Assembly (NCBI GenBank): GCA_030386875.1
Contig: CM059562.1
Span: 73,964,201 to 74,028,200 of the forward strand
Length of the DNA: 64,000 nucleotides
Direction: 5' to 3'
DNA from: Morinoia aosen
Lineage: Eukaryota; Arthropoda; Malacostraca; Amphipoda; Talitridae
Shown here: piece after piece, positions 13,590 through 23,690 of the stretch
How the letters are laid out: the number at the start of each line of letters is the position of its first letter
How positions within the stretch are numbered: the first letter of the stretch is position 1
The notes under the pieces: generated by a model
What the model was told of the DNA's origin: nothing
Database searches by the model: none
What the model saw: only the letters and a program-made list of their open reading frames with translations
Made by a program: the position numbers and the translations under genes

Positions 13590-14130
13590 GGAGGTGATGT
13601 ACTGGGCATGTGCCCGTAATGTAGTGGGGATGCGGAGGTGATGTAGCGGAGATGAGCCGGTGATGTGCAGGGGATGTGCATCTGATGAACTGATGATGTG
13701 CTGGTGATGTACAGGGGAGGGGGGAGAGTTGTTGATATACTGGGGATGTCTTGGTTATATACTAGCGATGTATTGGTTACGTACTGGAAATGTGCAAGTG
13801 ATGTACTGGGGAGATGAAAATGACGTACTGGGGATGTGCGAGTGGTGTACTGAGGATGCAAGGGGGATGTACTGGCTTTGGGCAAGTGATGCACTGGAGA
13901 CGTGCAAGTGATGCACTGGGAATGAGCGAGTGATGTACTGGGTATGGGCAAGTGATGCACTGTGTATGAGCAAGTAATATACTGAGGATGCACAGGTGAT
14001 GTACTGCATGTGGACAAGTGATGCACTGGCGATGAGCAAGTAATGTACTGAGGATGCACGGGTGATGCGCGAGTGATGCACTGAAGACGCACGGGTGATG
14101 TGCAGGGTATGAACCAGTGAGCAAATGCTG
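13590..14130. repeat. degenerate 22-bp minisatellite
   Basis: Many diverged copies of a roughly 22-bp unit built on AAGTGATGCACTGG / GAGTGATGTACTGG with a linker such as GTATGAGC. Copies are clearest at 13880-14100 and looser before that. The minus strand is open in all three frames across the array (up to 214 codons), because the unit lacks antisense stops and 22 is not a multiple of three. The predicted Ser/Pro/His/Thr-rich peptides are the same repeat read three ways. Confidence 0.85.
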
Positions 14131-14162
14131 CGAACAACACCAAATGAGCTCGCCATCACCAC

Positions 14163-14993
14163 CGAGAGGCGGCGCTGCGAGCGGCAGGCGGTAGAGCGCC
14201 GTGTCGCTGACGGCCGTGCTTATGGGCGCGTATTAGACAATTTATTGCCCCGCTTTTATGGTCGTTCGCAAAATTAGTTGCATGTTGAACAGGCCTCCAG
14301 TCTGGCGTGTTTATTGAAGTGGCTCTCAACTCTAGCGCTCTTTTCGCAACTCGAATGCTTTTTTTTTCTGAAGATCTTGAGTAGTGGATAGTTTTTCTCA
14401 TAGGTTGCGAAAGTATTTTAGTCTTTAGAGGGAAATTTTGAAGGGTGAAGATGAATTTATGCTTAATTTTCGGGAAAGACTTTGGCGTAATTTGCTCTTT
14501 ATTTCAATGTGCAAAAATGTACAGTATCGAAGACTTACTCATTGTGAAACTGACTAAACTTTCTTCATCATACTCCTGAAAATAAAGGAGAAAAAATACA
14601 TTAATATCAATACGGAGTTCCATAACCTTATCCAGTCTGCCTGGAGAGGGCTTAAAGAGATACAAAAAAATATTTGTTACAGGTAAATTTTAAAGCTTCA
14701 TCTGGCCATATTATTCTTTGTGTCTATTTGAAAGACTAAAATTTGAATTAATCCATAGAAACCTTCGTTGTACATGCGTGCGGAAGCTTAAGTGTCTTCA
14801 GTGACTCCGTCCGTCCTCACTCCGTGGTGTGAGGACGGGTGTGGCGCTCGCTCCGAAACAAAGTGCCTATTGTTAGAAAGAATGTACCTCTAACCTAAAT
14901 GGGTACCCACTCTCGTCCTGAGTATTCAAATGTGATTTAAATACCCCATATATAAAAATAATCAAACTAAAAGCATAATATTCCCTCAAAAGC
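14163..14993. other. unassigned DNA, possible LINE 5' region
   Basis: No gene recognised. The last ~200 bases include a GC-rich hairpin (14811-14838) and lead directly into LINE ORF1, so part of this stretch may be the LINE 5' untranslated region. I could not place the element's 5' boundary or a target duplication. Confidence 0.4.
14811..14838. other. perfect inverted repeat, 10-bp arms
   Basis: CCGTCCTCAC and GTGAGGACGG are exact reverse complements separated by 8 bases. The hairpin is GC-rich and lies about 210 bp before the likely ORF1 start of the LINE. A role in the 5' end of the element is conjecture. Confidence 0.8.
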
Positions 14994-15047
14994 GTGAGAG
15001 TATTCAACCCTCGTTTACACAACGACCGCACTCCCTCAATCTTCAAG

Positions 15048-15896
15048 ATGGCTAACAAACGACGCAGTACCAGCAACAGCACCAACAACAGCACCAACAA
15101 CAGCAGCAACAACAGCACCGAATTTCAACCGAAGTTTGGTCAATACCCTGATGTGTCTAGCCTAACGAAAGGCGGTAAAGAAGTGGTCTCTGTCTTAATA
15201 AAATACTTCGATTCAGTGATGACAAAATTTAATAGCGATATTGAAAAAATGCAAAATGAAATAAGCCACCTTAAAACGCTATTTGGAACAAAAGAAGCGG
15301 AACACAAAAAAATTCTCGATGAACAGAACAAGAAAATGGATAGCTTAACCTCCCGCCTCGACCAGTTGGAAAAAAATAATCAACGCCGAGACATTGAAGA
15401 TAAAAAATGTACTCTCGTCATTTCTGGAAGGGAAATACCGCAATCTCACGCAAACGAAATCTGTAAGGATACAGTCTGCAAACTCCTGAAGGACAAGATC
15501 AACATTGACCTCTCCGACACTGATATGACGTCAGCTACAAGAATGGGGAAAAAACCAGTAACTGGGAACGTAGATCAAAGAAACATTGCATTTGAACTAA
15601 AAGATTACAACAAAAAACGTGAAATTCTCAACGCCTGCCGAGAAAAGAAACCAAAGTTCTTCTTCATAAATGAATACCTCATACCTTCACGAGCTAACGC
15701 CATGTACATTCTGAGGATGGCCAAAAGGAAATTCCCGGATAAAGTTGGAACCCCTAAAACACAGGATGGAAACATTTTCATATTTAACCCCGGAAACCCA
15801 GATTCAAGACGCCGCGAGATCAACACGCCAGATGACCTCGAGCAATACCTGATGCAACAACTCAATATGACATCAAAACAAGTCATGGGTGACTAG
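15048..15896 (+). CDS. LINE ORF1 protein (coiled coil, RRM-like, basic C-terminal domain)
   Basis: Nucleic-acid-binding chaperone-type ORF1 of the LINE. It would bind the element RNA and form RNP particles. I chose the ATG at 15048 because AAGATGG is a good Kozak context and the protein then starts MANKRRSTS; an upstream in-frame ATG at 14994 would add 18 residues. Of about 282 residues, 6-24 are an Asn/Ser/Thr tract encoded by an AAC/AGC-rich microsatellite. Residues ~46-112 are charged heptad-like sequence, a probable coiled coil. Residues ~118-207 start with CTLVISG and contain RNIAFELKDY, which fit RNP2/RNP1-like strands of an RRM. The rest, beginning near FFINEYL, resembles the C-terminal domain of L1-type ORF1 proteins. 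No frameshift is seen. The domain calls come from motif reading only. Confidence 0.8.
   Translation: MANKRRSTSNSTNNSTNNSSNNSTEFQPKFGQYPDVSSLTKGGKEVVSVLIKYFDSVMTKFNSDIEKMQNEISHLKTLFGTKEAEHKKILDEQNKKMDSLTSRLDQLEKNNQRRDIEDKKCTLVISGREIPQSHANEICKDTVCKLLKDKINIDLSDTDMTSATRMGKKPVTGNVDQRNIAFELKDYNKKREILNACREKKPKFFFINEYLIPSRANAMYILRMAKRKFPDKVGTPKTQDGNIFIFNPGNPDSRRREINTPDDLEQYLMQQLNMTSKQVMGD
15064..15118 (+). repeat. AAC/AGC/ACC-rich microsatellite inside ORF1
   Basis: Imperfect CAACAGCACCAA trinucleotide-type repeat encoding the Asn/Ser/Thr tract of ORF1. On the minus strand it reads as a Leu/Val run, which is an artefact. Confidence 0.85.
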
Positions 15897-17130
15897 ACTA
15901 GGTGATCTCCTCAATTTGATTGTCAGTTTTCGTGCTAGTTTAACCTCAATTAGATATCATATCAGCTTATCCTCAACTTGATGTTAGCTTAACCTGAATC
16001 TATACAAATGTTTAACAGATGTGTTTGTAAACATTTATGATAGGTGTATGTGAACTTTTGCAACAACGCAATCAGCAATTTTTACCTCCCAATATTACTG
16101 TGATTTTTTTCATTTTTTACCACTAAAGTTTTTTTGTTACGCGTAAACCATATTAGCTGATTATATCATTGTCATTAGGTGATCCCCTAAATTCCCTAGA
16201 CTAGGTGATCCCCTAAATTAGTCAATTTCATTTTCATCCCCTAAATATGTCAATTTCGTATTAATTTAACCTCAATTAGGTATCATGTCAGTAAACCTCA
16301 ACTTGATGCTCGTTCAACCTGAATCTATACAAGTGTATAACAGATGTGCTTGTAAACATTTATGACAGCTGTGTGTGAACTTTTGAAACAACGCAATCAG
16401 CAATTTTTTACCTCCCAATGTTACTGTGAATTTTTTCTCTTCTTAACCACTTAAGTATTATTACGCGTAAACCATATTAGCTGATTATATCATTGTCGTT
16501 GTAATCTTCTTATAATCTGATAATCGCTTCTGCCCTCCACTGCCATCGTACAACCATATTAGCTGATTATATCATTGTCATTGTAATCTTCTTATAATCT
16601 GATTATATCATTGTCGTTGTAATCTTCTTATAATCTGATTATATCATTGTCATTATAATCTATCAGCAATTTTTCACTTACCAATACTACTGTGAATTCT
16701 TCCTTATTTACCACTACAGTTATTATTACGCGTAAACCATATTAGCTGATTGTATCATTGTCATCATAATCTTTAAAACTTATTCCCTCTTGTATGTGAA
16801 CTTATGAAAACGCCCTCAGCAATCTGTTTGCACCAATGTAGTGATATCGAACTCCAATATTATAACAAATAAATAATAGATGTGTGTGTAAACATCTATG
16901 ACAACTGTGTGTCACATTTTGTAACATCGCAATTAGTAATTTTTCACCAACCAATGTTACTGTGAATTCTTCTCTATTTACCACTACAGTTATTATTACG
17001 CGTAAACCATATTAGCTGATTGTATCATTGTCGTCATAATCTTTAGAAATTTATTACCTGTTGTATGTGAACTTGCGAAAACGCCCTTAGCAATCTGTTT
17101 GCACCAATGTTGTGATATTGAACTCCATTA
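15893..17130 (+). repeat. Repeat-filled spacer between LINE ORF1 and ORF2
   Basis: At least four diverged copies of a block run through the spacer. Landmarks are AACAGATGTG-TTGTAAACAT, GCAATCAGCAATTTTTACCT and ACGCGTAAACCATATTAGCT. The last recurs at about 16139, 16463, 16728 and 17000, with a partial copy near 16552. Copies 1 and 2 also share CTAGGTGATC and TTAACCTCAATTAG upstream. Smaller internal repeats of TTATATCATTGTC / GTAATCTTCTTATAATCTGA occur at 16480-16660. No open frame spans the spacer, so how ORF2 is translated is not evident. Confidence 0.85.
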
Positions 17131-17307
17131 TCACTCGCTCATGGACTGAGTTTGTGTGTACTCACGAAATCGCGCTAGATTTTTCTTTTTTACTCTATTC
17201 TCTCTTACTTAATAAGCTACTTTTTAGACTGAAATATCCCTTTAAGCTTGACTCTGTATTTCGTCTTAAGCTCTATAGTACCTAATTCTTACTTTTACTT
17301 ATTTTAA

Positions 17308-20300
17308 ATGACTGATCACCCTGTAATATTTGAGGAAATCGATCCAGATTTCAATCATTTGAACAGAATATATCCAAACCTAAACGACTCTCAAGAGTGT
17401 AGGTATACTAATATATCAGAATTCAACGAAACTATACGAATAACTGACCGAGATTTCTCACTCCTGTGTTGGAACTGTAGGTCACTCTATCCAAAATTGG
17501 AAGAGATACAATGTACTATTACTGAACTTAAATATAACCTAGACGTGATTAGCTTCACCGAAAGCTGGCTAGATGACTCGACTAAAGACATGATTCGATT
17601 TGAAAATTATCATAGTTACCATTCGCTAAGAAAAAACCAGCGGGGCGGAGGCATCAGCACATATATATCTAACCACATAGACTCGAGAACCATAGCAAGT
17701 GCAACCATGAATCAGGATCATATAGAATCACTCTTCGTAGAACTTTTTAGAGATGGTAAACGCATTGTGCTTGGAACGGTGTATAGGCCTCCTACAGCCT
17801 GTCCTATATCCTTCCTGAATGAATTGAATCGTATTATTTCTCAGTTCAACAGGCCCTTATACAATGACATAATAATATGCGGTGACTTCAATTATGATCT
17901 ACTGAAACATGAAAGCCATGAACCAATCTCTAATTTCCTAACTACCTTCCAGTCTCAATCCTTCCTTCCGATCATTACAAAGCCTACACGAATAACCTCA
18001 GAGTGTGCTACGCTGCTTGACAATATCTTTATGACAGACCCTAGTGATTTTCTTGCTGGAATAATTACTTCTGACTTATCAGATCACTTCCCAGTTTTTC
18101 TTATTAAGAAAAATGTCTATATTGCTTGCACCAAGGCACGGGCTGAAACTTACTCATATCGTAAAATAAACGAATCAAATCTTGAAGAAATGCGCACCGT
18201 TCTAGAAGAATCAATGCCTACATTGCACATCTCTCAACAAAACAATAATACTACGAGCATTGATGAAGCAGTAGTAAAATTGACTGAAACTATAATGACC
18301 GCATACAATCAGTGTTGCCCAATTGTAACTCGTACAGTTACCCCGAAAAATAAACATAAGCCCTGGATTACCAGAGACATCGTGATAAATATAAAGAAAC
18401 GTCAAGCGTACCTAGCCCTCCTTTGCGAAGGACGAATATCTAGTGAAACATATAACCGATTTAGAAACTATGGAACAAACCAGATAAGAACATCAAAAAA
18501 GAACTACTTTACGCTCAAGTTTACTCAATTCAAAACTGACGTTAAAAAGATTTGGCATCTCCTTAACTCCTGCTGTAAACCGAATAATGCCGATAAAAAG
18601 AAAATTGAATATGTTGTTCAAGATAATGTAAAATATCATGAGAAGAAAGAAATTGCTAATCTCTTTAACAACTTCTTCGTAAACGTAGGGAAAACAATAG
18701 CTGATGGTATTCCAAGTGAACCTACTGATCACCTGGAATTTATGGATCATATTCGAGAACCCAACTCCTTTTTCTTTACGCCTACAAACTCCTCCGATGT
18801 AATTACGTGCATAAACAACATGAAAAATAAATCGAGTGGGTTACAAACGTTTCCGACTAAAGTACTTAAAGTTATTGCTGACATTGTAGCCCCACTGATA
18901 TCAAATATTATTAACCAGTCTCTCTTACTAGGCACTTTCCCGAACTCCCTCAAAGTTGCTAGAGTAACCCCTATCTTTAAAAGTGGTGAAAAAACCTGTG
19001 TAAACAATTATCGACCTATCTCCATTCTACCAATTATTAGCAAAGTATTCGAAAAGATTGTGTATAAAAAATTGTACTCTTATTTTGAACAAAAATCATT
19101 TCTTTACGATAAACAATACGGTTTTCGCTCTAAAAAATCAACAACACAGGCTATATTAAATCATTTACAATTCCTCTATTCTAATATAGATGAAGGAAAG
19201 CCTGTCTTCTCTGTATTTCTTGACTTCCGAAAAGCATTTGATTGTGTGGACCATAAAATACTATTATCGAAACTACACTGTTATGGCATTCGAGGGATTG
19301 CCCATGATTGGTTCAGATCATACCTAACAAATCGGAAGCAATACGTTGTCATTGACGACGCAAAATCAGACCCACAGACAATTAGCCATGGAGTTCCACA
19401 AGGATCTGTTCTCGGGCCTCTCTTGTTTCTGATTTTTATCAATGATATTGTAAAATCTACATCATTCTTCAAATTCATACTTTTTGCCGATGACAGTACG
19501 CTTTCTGCGGTCCTTCCGAACCAAAATCCTGCTATGATTGTGGAGAGTATAAATACTGAACTTCACAAGGTTTCATCGTGGCTCAAAGCTAATAAAATAA
19601 GCCTAAATATCGATAAAACAAATTATATTACTTTCTCATACAAGAAAGATGTATCTCTCCCATGCATTAAAATTGGCGAAGGTGAAATCGAAGAAACCAA
19701 CTCATGTAAGTTTCTGGGCATCATAATAGATAAACATCTGACCTTCAAAGAGCACATCACTCATATTAGTTCTAAATTATCAAAATCCATCGGAATCCTA
19801 AATAAAGTTAAAAATTTTCTGCCTGAAACAGCTTTACAAATGCTCTACCGTACGCTCATTTCCCCATACTTGCAATACGGAATAGAAGCATGGCACGGAA
19901 CTGATAAAAATAAAACCAACAAAATTTTTACTCTGCAGAAAAGGGCTGTCAGAGCGGTAAAGAACCTAGAATATAATGCTCACACAAATGATTCTTTCAA
20001 AAATTTACAAATACTTAAACTTTCGGATCTCTACAAAATCTCCATCTGTAATTTCATTTACAAAACATTAAGAAATGATGGCGACAATAGCCTAAGACAA
20101 TTATTGACTGCGCAAACTGGTCATCACGACCATTTAACCCGAAATAGAAGTAAATTCATGCTTCCTTATTATTCAAAGGCTAGGTCGCAACACAGTATTC
20201 TCTTCGTTGGAACCAAAACTTGGAACTCTATACCTGCAGAGATCCGTGAATGTAATTCGTACAAAGTATTCAAAAGACATCTTGAGTCTCACTTCCTATC

Positions 20301-20310
20301 AGAATACTAG
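17308..20310 (+). CDS. LINE ORF2: APE-type endonuclease and reverse transcriptase
   Basis: A 1000-residue replication enzyme that nicks target DNA and copies the element RNA there (target-primed reverse transcription). The N-terminal endonuclease shows LLCWNCRSL (near residue 53), DVISFTESWL, VLGTVYRPP, ICGDFNYD (GDFN 192-195) and SDHFPVF (SDH 258-260), the expected APE-type catalytic positions. The RT shows NNYRPISILPIISKVFEKIV, QYGFRSKKST, FLDFRKAFDCVDHKIL, GVPQGSVLGPLLF and the catalytic FADD at 726-729, then FLGIIID. The C-terminal region ends with a TKTWNSIP-type motif typical of CR1-group ORF2s. There are no stops or frameshifts, and all catalytic residues I can identify are present. 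No RNase H or restriction-like endonuclease domain is seen. Confidence 0.96.
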   Translation: MTDHPVIFEEIDPDFNHLNRIYPNLNDSQECRYTNISEFNETIRITDRDFSLLCWNCRSLYPKLEEIQCTITELKYNLDVISFTESWLDDSTKDMIRFENYHSYHSLRKNQRGGGISTYISNHIDSRTIASATMNQDHIESLFVELFRDGKRIVLGTVYRPPTACPISFLNELNRIISQFNRPLYNDIIICGDFNYDLLKHESHEPISNFLTTFQSQSFLPIITKPTRITSECATLLDNIFMTDPSDFLAGIITSDLSDHFPVFLIKKNVYIACTKARAETYSYRKINESNLEEMRTVLEESMPTLHISQQNNNTTSIDEAVVKLTETIMTAYNQCCPIVTRTVTPKNKHKPWITRDIVINIKKRQAYLALLCEGRISSETYNRFRNYGTNQIRTSKKNYFTLKFTQFKTDVKKIWHLLNSCCKPNNADKKKIEYVVQDNVKYHEKKEIANLFNNFFVNVGKTIADGIPSEPTDHLEFMDHIREPNSFFFTPTNSSDVITCINNMKNKSSGLQTFPTKVLKVIADIVAPLISNIINQSLLLGTFPNSLKVARVTPIFKSGEKTCVNNYRPISILPIISKVFEKIVYKKLYSYFEQKSFLYDKQYGFRSKKSTTQAILNHLQFLYSNIDEGKPVFSVFLDFRKAFDCVDHKILLSKLHCYGIRGIAHDWFRSYLTNRKQYVVIDDAKSDPQTISHGVPQGSVLGPLLFLIFINDIVKSTSFFKFILFADDSTLSAVLPNQNPAMIVESINTELHKVSSWLKANKISLNIDKTNYITFSYKKDVSLPCIKIGEGEIEETNSCKFLGIIIDKHLTFKEHITHISSKLSKSIGILNKVKNFLPETALQMLYRTLISPYLQYGIEAWHGTDKNKTNKIFTLQKRAVRAVKNLEYNAHTNDSFKNLQILKLSDLYKISICNFIYKTLRNDGDNSLRQLLTAQTGHHDHLTRNRSKFMLPYYSKARSQHSILFVGTKTWNSIPAEIRECNSYKVFKRHLESHFLSEY

Positions 20311-20694
20311 TAGTGTAAGATCACCGTGTCGAAATCTTGCCTCCTACATGTAACTAATGATAATGTCATAATGTAACTTGCCTTGTGTACCATAACCAAT
20401 CTTCTCTCTGCTCTTGAATCGTTTTATCGAACATACTGTTAAATATAGCCGACTTGTAAAATATCGAGTTAATTATCTCAATGATCAGTCTAATGCGAAA
20501 CTAGGTTAAGTGAACTAGGTTAAACTTTTGTACACCCTAGAATAGCGTGATGGTAGGATGCCCTAGAAGTCGCTGAACTTATTCGGGCCCACAGGTAGCT
20601 ATATTCAAACTTGTCCATTGTACTAGACTTAAGAAACATTCTACCTCTGTATCTCCTGTGGTAAATAAATTGTTTTTTTTTTTTTTTTTTTTTT
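20311..20694 (+). other. LINE 3' untranslated region and T22 tail
   Basis: Non-coding 3' end of the LINE with GGTAAATAAATTG (AATAAA signal-like) just before 22 T at 20673-20694. A run of T, not A, on the coding strand is the apparent terminus; flanking sequence after it is unrelated. The exact boundary is inferred from the homopolymer. Confidence 0.65.
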
Positions 20695-21499
20695 AATATT
20701 TTCTACGATTACTCACTAAGGGCGACCTACTTATGTAATCAATGACGTAGTTAAAAATTGTACTCAGGATTAACTCGTTATTTTACAGTGAACAAGATAA
20801 TTTTTTACTGAACTGAAACATACCGACATGATAAAAATAAAATTCACATTCTGAGAAACTCGGATACAAAACTTATTTCATAGAACGACACGATTTCCTC
20901 TACCAAAACGACAACCAGTGTGTTTCAAGGAACGTTCAAGAGAGAGCTCTGTCTCCTGAAATATCTTTGTAACCTGCTTCGCAAGGTAGCTAAAAGGATG
21001 ACTTGTGGCTCTTCATTGATGTCTGAAGATGGCAGAAATAACTGGTAGTTGCTTGATACTGAAAATAATTAACAATGATACTCATTGTTTATTTATTTAG
21101 CGTAAAATTTTTACCCTTGGTCCATGTTATTTCCTCAGCGTTCATGATAAAACTGAATAACTTCTCACCTATAGAAGGAGTGAGGGCTCAATTCAAAGTT
21201 TAATTTGCATTTTGAAGTTCAGTAATCGTCCCTTAATATTTTTATCGATCTTTCGCTACTGGTGCTCAACTTCTCATGTACCTCACTAAATAAGGGCATT
21301 TAAGCAGCTCTACGAAGCAGTCATGAAGCAGTCAATTAAGCTGAATTTTCGCTCGAAGATTACTCGAAAAATCACTGGGAAAAGGTGACCGAATTTGTGG
21401 AGTTGATCTATGCGGTGTAAAGTGATCTATGTGGCCCATTTTCGACTTAATGTAGTTCATTTTCTGCATCTACTATTTGCTGAAAAATGAAATAAGATA
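20695..21499. other. no supported gene
   Basis: AT-rich DNA between the LINE tail and the pogo-like terminus. No open frame or repeat recognised. Confidence 0.55.
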
Positions 21500-22338
21500 C
21501 AGTAGAGTTCCTGACAACCGGACCCGCACATGTCCAGATGTCAGGTTATTCCGGGTGTCAATTCATCCTCATGGAGGTAGGAAATTTAAAGATTTATTGA
21601 AACGAAAATTACTTTGAAGTTTTTAGGAACATTTCAAAAAAAGGAACTTTAGCAAGAATTTCGTGTACACATTCAAATATGAAACATCATGTTTGTAGTT
21701 AGACTAAAGCAAGGAATAACATATGTTAAATTAATATTTCTATGGTTGTAATAAATATGAACTTCATTTTATTGTTAGTAATGTAACGGTAATTCTTATT
21801 GTTCTTCTGTATCATCGTTCATTGCCTCCTGGAAAACATGGTAAACAATGCTTATAATATTCATTGCATGTGCGGTTGTCATGTGAATCTGGTAGTCAAG
21901 TGTCCGGTATTCATATGAGTCCGGTTGTCAGGTATCCGATATTCATGTGAGTCCGGTTGTCAGGTTTCCGATATTCATGTGAGTCCGGTTGTCAGGTTTC
22001 CGATATTCATGTGAGTCCGGTTGTCAGGTGTCCGGTATTCATATGAGTCCGGTTGTCAGGTGTCCGGGATTCATGTGAGTCCGGTTGTAAGGTTTCCGAT
22101 ATTCATGCGAGTCCGGTTGCCAGGTTTCCGATATTCATGTGAGTCCGGTTGTCAGGTTTCCGCTATTCATGTGAGTCCGGTTGTCAGGTTTCCGATATTC
22201 ATGTGAGTCCGGTTGTCAGGTTCCCGATATTCATGTGAGTACGGTTGTCAGGTTTCCGCTATTCATGTGAGTCCGGTTGTCAGGTTTCCGATATTCATGT
22301 GAGTGTCCGGTTGTCATTCATGTGAGTGTCCGGTTGTC
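21500..22338. mobile_element. Candidate pogo/Tigger-like MITE relic with expanded right end
   Basis: At 21500, after a TA dinucleotide, lies CAGTAGAGTTCCTGACAACC followed by GGAC. The CAGTAGA start and the CCGG motif are the style of pogo/Tigger terminal inverted repeats. The array at 21882-22338 has GTCCGGTTGTCAGG in nearly every unit, the exact reverse complement of 21510-21523. This suggests the right terminus was amplified into an array. The outermost right end (expected ...CTACTG) is missing, and no transposase frame is present in the ~360 bp between. Family assignment is by terminus style only. Confidence 0.5.
21882..22338. repeat. 32-bp minisatellite
   Basis: About 13 copies of a 32-bp unit consisting of GTGAGTCCGGTTGTCAGG plus TTTCCGATATTCAT. 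Variants include TGTCCGG and TTCCGCT, and the last two copies are shortened. The 61-codon open frame inside it is an artefact. Confidence 0.93.
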
Positions 22339-23499
22339 AATAGTCATTGATGGAAAAAAAGACGTAAACCTATTGAAATAACGAGTTTAAATTTACTTTC
22401 TGTGTAATTTTACCATTACGAAAAAGTATCACCTTACAAAATAAGTTATAACTTTAAAAAATTCTTAGTGCTTCTAATTTTTTGCATGCAAGCAATAAAT
22501 TCCTGGCCAGAATAAAGAGTCTAATGAAGAGTTCACTGCTATAATTTCATCCACAAAATCATTTCAAAAAATTAAAAACTTCCTACTTAAAAACTTATCT
22601 TATAAACATTTTGTATGCGAATCAAAGCATCTTTTGAGATACAGAATAATTAAAAATGAATAATGAATACCGAGAAAGTTAAAAAAAATTGCTATTGCCA
22701 TCTCAGTTTCCAGAATTTTGGCTTCAAAAATTGCTTCGCAGCGTTTACAGGGATTAACTTTCGTCTCAGTTGCGTGAATTTTGGCATCTGATATTGCTTC
22801 GTGGCGTTTACAAGGATTAATTTCGCTGAAGTTTAGACATCAAAATGCTCCTTTACTCGTGAGTGAGCAACAAAGCGCTGCTCTGAGCACCGCAGTTCGG
22901 TGTCGAGCCTTAATTACTTGCAAAAGAGGAAAGAACGCCCGGAATTTTTGCTAATTAAAATTGGTGATCCTTTAATAACAAGTAGGAATTTCATAAAACT
23001 GGCTGAAGGATGCTTCCTCTCGCTACCCTCTATAGTTCTCCACGGTCTCAGGTCTGAATTTCGTTCATCCCAAGGAATTTTTCCTTTAAAAACGTTGACA
23101 ACTTTTTTCGTATCATAACTGTAGTTCTGTAGAAAATGAGCTGTTCGCACTTTGGTTTTTCGTTTTTAGAATTTGACTTTCGAATAAAATACACGTGCTT
23201 TGATTTGCTAAGGCTGTCTCATTACATTAGTTTTTACGCCTAAGATCTGCGAAAAAACACCTAGCATTTCAATTTGAGAATGGAAGACAGAACAGAGACC
23301 ATTAGAATTTGTTCCAGTAGGTAATTAGAGAATAAAATACGATAGTAACGTTCTTCATTACAGCCAGTTAGTAGTCGCGCTGTGTTGCGTCAAGTTTAAA
23401 GAAGAGGAAATGTAGGTCGTTTAAGAGCTCGTTCTCGAGGTCTGTATGGCTGGGCATCATTCTTTCCATACAAAGAACTCACTATTTACTTCCGTTCTA
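22339..23499. other. no supported gene; one short duplication
   Basis: No gene recognised. The only structure is the 63-bp duplication at 22701-22826, listed separately. The opposing frames at 22900-23150 overlap each other and carry no motif. Confidence 0.5.
22701..22826. repeat. two tandem copies, period 63 bp
   Basis: TCTCAGTTTCCAGAATTTTG at 22701 recurs as TCTCAGTTGCGTGAATTTTG at 22764. Each is followed by GGC-TC--A-ATTGCTTCG, GGCGTTTACA-GGATTAA or a close match. Confidence 0.85.
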
Positions 23500-23502
23500 A
23501 CA

Positions 23503-23690
23503 GACAATATGACATAATCGAATTACTGTAAAGAGTTGCCAAGACAAATTTGTCTGCAAGAAGCCGACGATGCTGGTCGCTCTCCAGAATAAAACAGCCA
23601 AATGCGATTAGTTTTCGTTTGAGCAAAGAATATGACGCCATTGCAATGCCACGATGAGTTGCCAAAGGCAAGTTAGACTGGAAGAGCGCC
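23503..23690. repeat. two diverged copies, period ~123 bp
   Basis: Two segments share AATATGAC, GAGTTGCCAA and a following AAG/CAAGTTAGACTGGAAGA-like tail; GAGTTGCC falls at 23533 and 23656. Identity is modest. Confidence 0.55.

Larger units (their letters stand above)
14994..20694 (+). mobile_element. Non-LTR retrotransposon (LINE), CR1-group-like
   Basis: A two-ORF LINE: ORF1 (coiled coil plus RRM-like), a 1.4-kb repeat-containing spacer, ORF2 (APE-type endonuclease plus reverse transcriptase), a ~360-bp 3' region with AATAAA at about 20664, then 22 consecutive T. Both ORFs are free of stops, so the copy may be recent. The ORF2 motif style and the C-terminal region resemble the CR1/L2/Daphne/Rex1 group of metazoan LINEs; I cannot assign the clade without a tree. 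The 5' boundary given is only the first in-frame ATG of ORF1. The true start is probably further upstream and no target-site duplication was found. Confidence 0.9.

Noticed and set aside
13755..14162. Ser/His/Thr-rich minus-strand protein
   Set aside because: Degenerate 22-bp minisatellite read through; all three frames give similar low-complexity peptides.
14873..15118. Minus-strand poly-Leu/Val frame
   Set aside because: Antisense of the AAC/AGC repeat in LINE ORF1.
18211..19478. Four minus-strand frames of 64-86 codons under LINE ORF2
   Set aside because: Shadows of the 1000-codon plus-strand ORF2.
22021..22206. 61-codon plus-strand frame with repeated residues
   Set aside because: Lies wholly inside the 32-bp array.
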